Source: Chloroflexia bacterium (GTDB lineage Bacteria > Chloroflexota > Chloroflexia > Thermomicrobiales > UBA6265). Taken from it: a DNA stretch of 19,766 nt. The stretch is taken from assembly GCA_013698495.1 (NCBI GenBank), contig JACCUV010000119.1, positions 1-19,766 on the forward strand, written 5' to 3'. The translations under genes and the position numbers were made by a program. The notes below the pieces were generated by a model, which saw only the letters and a list, made by a program, of their open reading frames with translations, ran no database searches and had not been told where the DNA came from. Below are positions 15,688 to 19,766 of the stretch, piece by piece. Position 1 is the stretch's first letter, and each line of letters opens with the position of its first letter.

Positions 15688-17061
15688 ATGGCCGCCCCTA
15701 TCGGCCTGCCACTCCAGGGGACTGTCAGGATGGTAGAGCGACTCCCTCCACACAACATCGAAGCCGAACAATCGGTCCTCGGGAGTCTCCTGATCGACCG
15801 CGACGCAATCATCCGGATTGCGTCATACGTGCGAGCAGATGACTTTTACGTCTCGGCCAACGGCACAATTTACCAGGCCATTCTCGACCTCTACAATCGA
15901 CGCGAGCCGACAGATTTCCTGACGCTCAACGACGAACTTGAGCGCCGCAACGCCCTCGACGACGTTGGCGGGGTCACGTACCTGTCGTCGTTGATCAACT
16001 CCGTTCCGACCGCCGTTCACGTCGAGTACTACGGTCGAATTGTGGAACGCACCGCAACCTTGCGTCGCCTGATCGACGCCGGAACGCAAATTGTGGGGCT
16101 CGGTTATCAGGACAATCTCGATGCCGAGGACGCGCTCGACTCGGCCGAGCAAGCGCTGTTCAAAATCTCCCAGCAACGCCAAACAAAGGACTTCCAATCG
16201 ATCTCGGACGTGCTCGACCGCTTCTTCGACAAGCTCGACTTCCTTCAGCAAAACCGAGGCGAGGTGATTGGCGTGCCGACCGGGTTCGCCGAACTTGACA
16301 AGTTGACCGGTGGACTCCAGCGGTCCGACCTCATCATAGTTGCGGCCCGCCCAAGTTTCGGGAAGTCCGCGTTCGCGCTCGGTGTGGCCCACGGCGCCGC
16401 AGTCAAGCACGGCAAGAAAGTCGGGATCTTCAGCCTCGAAATGTCCGCGGAGCAACTGGTGCAACGATTGCTGGCCACCGAAACGGGCGTCGACTCCCAT
16501 CGCTTGCGGCTTGGCAACATCGACGATGGAGAGTGGGATCGCATTTCCAGGGCCTTCGGTCGTTTAGCCGAGGCCCAAATCTTCATCGACGATTCCCCGA
16601 ACGCGAATGTGATGGACGTTCGATCAAAGGCAAGGCGTTTGCAGGCGGAGCGCGGATTGGACCTGATCATCGTCGACTACCTGCAGCTCATGAGTGGACG
16701 GCGCTCGGAGAATCGTGTACAGGAAGTTTCGGAGATATCTCGCAGCCTGAAGGGTCTGGCCCGTGAACTCGACGTACCCGTCGTGGCGCTCTCCCAGCTT
16801 TCACGCGCTGTCGCAACTCGCGCGGGAAACCGTCCCTTGCTTTCCGACCTGCGAGAATCCGGATCCATCGAACAGGATGCCGACATCGTGATGTTCATCC
16901 ACCGCGAAGACAAGTTCGATGAAAACTCGGACAAAAAAAATCTCGCCGAACTGATCATTGCCAAGCATCGCAATGGTCCAGTGAGCAGCGTACCCCTGCG
17001 CTTCTTTGAGCGCACCGCCAAATTTGCCGATCTCGAACTCTACAGTGAGCCAGATATTTGA
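15688..17061 (+). CDS. dnaB: Replicative DNA helicase DnaB
   Basis: The 457-residue RecA-fold helicase is a hexamer that unwinds DNA at the replication fork. The N-terminal domain begins LPPHNIEAEQSVLGSLL and contains the DFYVSANGTIYQAILDLYNR and TYLSSLINSVPTAVHVEYY signatures. The C-terminal ATPase has Walker A ARPSFGKSAFAL (K226, S227), Walker B LDLIIVDYLQLMSG (D330), and GSIEQDADIVMFIHR with downstream KHRNGPVSSVPLRFF, whose Arg residues serve the neighbouring subunit. It has no intein and normal length. ATG at 15688 has GAGGA about 4-5 nt before it; a second ATG at 15730 would give MVERLPPHN and is also possible. It overlaps the DnaD-like gene by one base (TGATGA), so translation is likely coupled. 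Confidence 0.96.
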   Translation: MAAPIGLPLQGTVRMVERLPPHNIEAEQSVLGSLLIDRDAIIRIASYVRADDFYVSANGTIYQAILDLYNRREPTDFLTLNDELERRNALDDVGGVTYLSSLINSVPTAVHVEYYGRIVERTATLRRLIDAGTQIVGLGYQDNLDAEDALDSAEQALFKISQQRQTKDFQSISDVLDRFFDKLDFLQQNRGEVIGVPTGFAELDKLTGGLQRSDLIIVAARPSFGKSAFALGVAHGAAVKHGKKVGIFSLEMSAEQLVQRLLATETGVDSHRLRLGNIDDGEWDRISRAFGRLAEAQIFIDDSPNANVMDVRSKARRLQAERGLDLIIVDYLQLMSGRRSENRVQEVSEISRSLKGLARELDVPVVALSQLSRAVATRAGNRPLLSDLRESGSIEQDADIVMFIHREDKFDENSDKKNLAELIIAKHRNGPVSSVPLRFFERTAKFADLELYSEPDI

Positions 17062-17744
17062 TGACCGGACCTCGCAACTCGAATAAATCTTCCACGATCA
17101 CCGGGCACGTCCTTTATCCCGACGAAACGGTGTCGCTTCCGACTTCATTTCTGACCGAGATTGCACCTAATATCACCAGCATCGAAGAACTTCAAGTCAG
17201 CCTGGCCATTTTTCGTTTGCTGTCTGCCGCGGGCGGTTTCAATGAACCGTTAGCCGAAAAGACAATCGAGCGCGACCGCCTCCTTCGCTCTGCGCTGCGT
17301 GTCGATGGCAGCCCTCGTGCGCCGGATACCCGCATCGCCAAGGGCCTGGACCTGGCGATTGCGCGCGGCACGCTCATTCGGCTCATGTCGTCCGAATTTC
17401 AAAAACAGGCGGCGTTCCTCTACCTTAACACTCCGGAAAACCGGAGCAGCGTTAGACTGATGGAGACAGGAGCGTTGGCGGCGCCGCGCTCGCTGTGGCC
17501 CGACGAGTCTCCACCGACGATCGCGATCGACCGCCCCAATGCATTTCGCCTGTACGAGCAGAATATTGGGCCGCTAACGCCATTGATTGCCGATCAGATA
17601 TCGCGGGCGATCGAAGATTTTCCGGACGACTGGATCGAAGACGCGCTCTCCGAAGCAGTTGCCTACAATCGTCGAAGCTGGCGTTATGTCACTCGTATTC
17701 TTGAAAACTGGCAAGCACACGGTCGTGGAGATGTTGACGCCTGA
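17061..17744 (+). CDS. DnaD-domain replication protein (primosome component)
   Basis: The 227-residue protein ends with a DnaD/DnaB_2-type domain (about residues 158-222): NAFRLYEQNIGPLTPLIADQI, then IEDALSEAVAYNRRSWRYVTRILENW. The Y/N-rich stretch followed by IL..W is the family hallmark. The N-terminal part LPTSFLTEIAPNITSIEELQVSLAIFRLL looks like the winged-helix region of DnaD-like proteins. In Bacillus, DnaD and its paralogue DnaB remodel DNA and help load the helicase at origins and stalled forks; a similar role is inferred here. ATG at 17061 shares its A with the dnaB TGA stop; an in-frame TTG at 17058 is less likely. The loader ATPase gene follows 51 bp later. No gene symbol is assigned because orthology is uncertain. 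Confidence 0.82.
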   Translation: MTGPRNSNKSSTITGHVLYPDETVSLPTSFLTEIAPNITSIEELQVSLAIFRLLSAAGGFNEPLAEKTIERDRLLRSALRVDGSPRAPDTRIAKGLDLAIARGTLIRLMSSEFQKQAAFLYLNTPENRSSVRLMETGALAAPRSLWPDESPPTIAIDRPNAFRLYEQNIGPLTPLIADQISRAIEDFPDDWIEDALSEAVAYNRRSWRYVTRILENWQAHGRGDVDA

Positions 17745-17795
17745 GCTACCGACACTGTGCGTTCACCGTGACGGCGCCGGGGAAAGAGGATCGTG

Positions 17796-18599
17796 ATGAA
17801 GCGAATCGGCGACGTGATCAAGGAGTTCCCGATACGGCCACCTACTGAAGCAACCAGGGGCGAGATCGTTGTCGCGCCTCGCGATGAGGTGAAGTGTCCA
17901 ATCTGTCAGGACGCGGGATACCTTCGCAACGACGTTCCGACCGGCCATCGCCTGTTTGGTCAGGTCACGATCTGCGTCTGTCGAGAACGGGAACTCCAGG
18001 ACGCAAATGCCGAGTCGTTGCGCAAACTCTCAAACCTGGATGTGCTCTCGCACCTTAATTTCGAGACCTTCGACATGAGTGTGCCCGGTGTCGAGGATGC
18101 CTATGCGTCCGCGCTGGACTACGCTCAGAATCCTTCTCAACGCTGGTTTTTCCTCTTCGGGCCCGTTGGAGTTGGCAAGACGCACTTGGCCGCCGCGATC
18201 GCCAACTACACCATGTCCAGTCAAAAGGTAAGCACGTATTTCGACGAGGTGCCCGACCTGCTCGATCACCTGCGAGCGACGTTCGACCCCAACCTGGGTA
18301 CCGGGTATGACGAGCGATTCCAGTTGATTCGCGATGTAGGACTGCTCGTCCTCGACGACCTCGGGACAGAAAATGCAACGCCTTGGGCCAGGGAAAAGCT
18401 CTATCAGATCATCAATCACCGGTATGTGGAGCAGCTGCCGACGGTGATCACATCGAACGTCGACCAGAAAAAGGTCGATGACCGCATCATGTCCCGAATT
18501 CGGGATCATCGGTTGACTCACTATGTAGAAATCGACGCCGACGACTACCGCCGACCCGGCGATCCACGGAAGATGCGACGAAGCGGCCGTCGCACTTGA
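17796..18599 (+). CDS. DnaI/DnaC-like helicase loader AAA+ ATPase
   Basis: The 267-residue protein has an N-terminal cysteine cluster CPIC...ICVC (C34, C37, C60, C62), which resembles the zinc-binding module of Bacillus DnaI that contacts the helicase. The AAA+ domain has Walker A FGPVGVGKTHLAAAIAN (K128), Walker B LLVLDDLGTE (D187, D188), sensor 1 TVITSN and an arginine-finger-like RIMSRIRDHR. It lacks IstB-specific transposon context, and placement after dnaB and the DnaD-like gene argues for a chromosomal helicase loader. GAGGA at 17786-17790 is 5 nt before ATG 17796; the in-frame GTG at 17793 would leave only 2 nt and is rejected. Product role is inferred from family and context; dnaI would be a fair symbol if orthology were shown. 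Confidence 0.87.
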   Translation: MKRIGDVIKEFPIRPPTEATRGEIVVAPRDEVKCPICQDAGYLRNDVPTGHRLFGQVTICVCRERELQDANAESLRKLSNLDVLSHLNFETFDMSVPGVEDAYASALDYAQNPSQRWFFLFGPVGVGKTHLAAAIANYTMSSQKVSTYFDEVPDLLDHLRATFDPNLGTGYDERFQLIRDVGLLVLDDLGTENATPWAREKLYQIINHRYVEQLPTVITSNVDQKKVDDRIMSRIRDHRLTHYVEIDADDYRRPGDPRKMRRSGRRT

Positions 18600-18828
18600 C
18601 GGGATGTCAAAAACCAGCCATGCTCTTCATGTAGGCCAGGGTGGCAACCAATCGATTAACTCGTACGTTCCAGAAGTGCGACAGTTGGTCGTACGCTCAT
18701 CATCCTCACCGCGGGCTGGCGCGAGGTCGCATCGTTTGTGTTTGAGATTGAATTGGCAGTGAAAGTTCATCGCTTTTCCCCTCCCATCGCCATCAGAACC
18801 GTCGCACCGGGTGTAGCCGGGTTGCGCC
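18600..18828 (+). other. Intergenic region upstream of cdaA
   Basis: No gene is supported in this 229-bp gap. A short hairpin TTGAC-GGGAT-GTCAA (18596-18610) spans the loader stop but is followed by A residues, not T, so it is not a plus-strand terminator. CGTACG occurs twice (near 18662 and 18692). No convincing promoter is visible, and the ribosome site before cdaA is poor, with only GGGTTG close to the start. Confidence 0.45.
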
Positions 18829-19746
18829 ATGTCTAACCTTGGATGGCTGTTCGAGCGTATCTGGGACGTTCGGGCGATTCTCGATATTCTGGTCGTCACG
18901 TTCATCATCTACTGGCTATTGTGGGTCGCTCAAGGCACGCGAGCGCTCACCCTGATTCGCGGGATCGTGACCCTGTTCGCATTCCTGTTCTTGCTCGGCT
19001 GGCTCCTCCAACTGGATTCGCTCAACTGGATTCTGCGAAACGTCTGGCCCGCCTTGCTGATTGCGATACCGGTCATTTTCCAACCGGAGCTTCGTCGAGC
19101 CTTCGAGCAACTCGGACACACCGGCTCGTGGCTCAAGAATCCGTTCCCCAATCAGGAAGAGACCGCCAACGATCACGCCGTCGATGAAATCGTGCGCGCC
19201 GCCAGCCAGCTCTCTCGCCTCCGCTATGGCGCCCTGGTTGTGATTGAACGCGAGACCGGTCTTCAGGACTACGTCGGCAAGGGCGTCTCGCTCGACGCTG
19301 AGATTTCTCGCCAGCTTCTCATCAACATCTTCTTCCCGAATACTCCCCTCCACGATGCCGCTGTCATCATCCAGGGCGATCGAATTTTGGCGGCCAGTGT
19401 TGTGCTGCCGCTGACCGACAACATCTCGGCATCGAGCCAACTCGGCACCCGACACCGCGCCGCGATTGGTGTGACCGAGGAGTCCGATGCCCTGGCTGTG
19501 GTTGTCTCCGAGGAGACTGGACAGATGTCTGTCGCCCACTCCGGCCGATTGATCCGGAATCTCGATCAGGATCGGTTGCGGCGTGTGCTGCGAACGCTGC
19601 TCAAAATCCAAACTCCAGAGTCCCCGGAATCAAGCACATCGGGTCGATTTACCTTCGCTTCGATCTTTAACTCCAATGGATCGTCAACTCGCGGGCAGCG
19701 GGACGCCGCTACATCCCGCAAGCGAACGACGACGCGAAGCTCATGA
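18829..19746 (+). CDS. cdaA: Diadenylate cyclase, CdaA type (membrane c-di-AMP synthase)
   Basis: The 305-residue protein makes cyclic di-AMP from two ATP. Three membrane helices (about 17-35, 40-62, 67-87) are followed by IFQPELRRAFEQLG and the DAC domain: ALVVIERETGL, then FFPNTPLHDAAVIIQGDRI, then QLGTRHRAAIGVTEESDA and VVSEETGQMSVA. RHR is intact (R208-H209-R210). The usual Asp-Gly-Ala active-site motif reads D176-A177-A178, so the Gly is replaced. The C-terminal ~35 residues are Ser/Thr/Arg-rich and probably disordered. ATG at 18829 is the only sensible start although its ribosome site is weak. The stop overlaps the next start by 4 bases (ATGA), the usual cdaA-ybbR arrangement. c-di-AMP controls potassium and osmotic balance and the cell wall in other bacteria. 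Confidence 0.93.
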   Translation: MSNLGWLFERIWDVRAILDILVVTFIIYWLLWVAQGTRALTLIRGIVTLFAFLFLLGWLLQLDSLNWILRNVWPALLIAIPVIFQPELRRAFEQLGHTGSWLKNPFPNQEETANDHAVDEIVRAASQLSRLRYGALVVIERETGLQDYVGKGVSLDAEISRQLLINIFFPNTPLHDAAVIIQGDRILAASVVLPLTDNISASSQLGTRHRAAIGVTEESDALAVVVSEETGQMSVAHSGRLIRNLDQDRLRRVLRTLLKIQTPESPESSTSGRFTFASIFNSNGSSTRGQRDAATSRKRTTTRSS

Positions 19747-19766
19747 AAGCAATCCTCGCGAAACTC
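19743..19766 (+). CDS. Start of the gene after cdaA, probably YbbR-domain protein (CdaR)
   Basis: Only eight codons (MKAILAKL) are inside the window. ATG at 19743 overlaps the cdaA stop in ATGA, indicating coupled translation. The Met-Lys-hydrophobic start fits a membrane-anchored protein, and a ybbR/cdaR gene, which regulates CdaA, commonly follows cdaA. The identity rests almost wholly on position. Confidence 0.45.

Noticed and set aside
15823..16500. Minus-strand open frame (225 codons) opposite dnaB
   Set aside because: Shadow of the conserved helicase frame; no independent support.
17796..18599. IstB transposition helper, implying an insertion sequence
   Set aside because: No IstA transposase or terminal inverted repeats flank it; the Cys cluster and position after dnaB fit a chromosomal helicase loader.
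18640..18652. GGGTGGCAACC-like T-box core upstream of cdaA
   Set aside because: Only a partial resemblance, no specifier structure or terminator, and the downstream gene is not a tRNA or amino-acid gene.

Overview
This is an ordinary-looking stretch of bacterial chromosome, GC-rich by eye, with closely packed genes, Shine-Dalgarno leaders (GGAGG-like) and some GTG starts. Three features suggest Chloroflexota, perhaps a Thermomicrobia-like lineage. These are a Firmicutes-style helicase loading set (DnaB helicase, DnaD-like and DnaI-like proteins), a CdaA-type diadenylate cyclase running into what looks like a ybbR/cdaR gene, and a MoxR / DUF58 / transglutaminase operon. The phylum is inferred from gene content and protein flavour; no rRNA is present to settle it.

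Region 1 (1-5417, minus strand) reads, in transcription order, MoxR AAA+ ATPase, DUF58 protein, membrane-anchored transglutaminase-like protein (TgpA type), and a ribokinase-like PfkB kinase cut by the left edge. Gaps are 3, 9 and 32 bp, so it is probably one operon. The first three are a widespread set with a presumed chaperone/envelope role; the sugar kinase looks like a passenger.

Region 2 (5418-11667, plus strand after a divergent junction) holds polA with all nuclease and polymerase motifs, a large stem-loop right after its stop, an FmdB-type zinc-ribbon protein, cysS, and an RlmB/TrmH-type RNA ribose methyltransferase with a long basic N-terminal tail. cysS and the methyltransferase are 2 bp apart.

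Region 3 (11668-14923) opens with the only gene-free stretch above 300 bp (475 bp). It contains a ~153 bp inverted-repeat element resembling a non-autonomous miniature element, then a promoter overlapped by a perfect 14-bp palindrome. These precede a large Tat-exported PGRP/amidase-2 protein with seven C-terminal SH3b repeats.

Region 4 (14924-19766, plus strand) is a replication and signalling cluster: rplI behind a leader with mutually exclusive hairpins, dnaB, a DnaD-like gene overlapping dnaB by one base, a DnaI/DnaC-like loader ATPase, then cdaA and the first 8 codons of a downstream gene that overlaps cdaA by 4 bases. Helicase, remodeller and loader being adjacent suggests that they are made together.

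I found no tRNA, rRNA, CRISPR array or intact transposase. No clearly new multi-gene system is visible. The most interesting items are a DGA-to-DAA change in the cyclase active site, the post-polA hairpin that would hide the start of a small ORF, the palindromic operator, the rplI leader and the inverted-repeat element.
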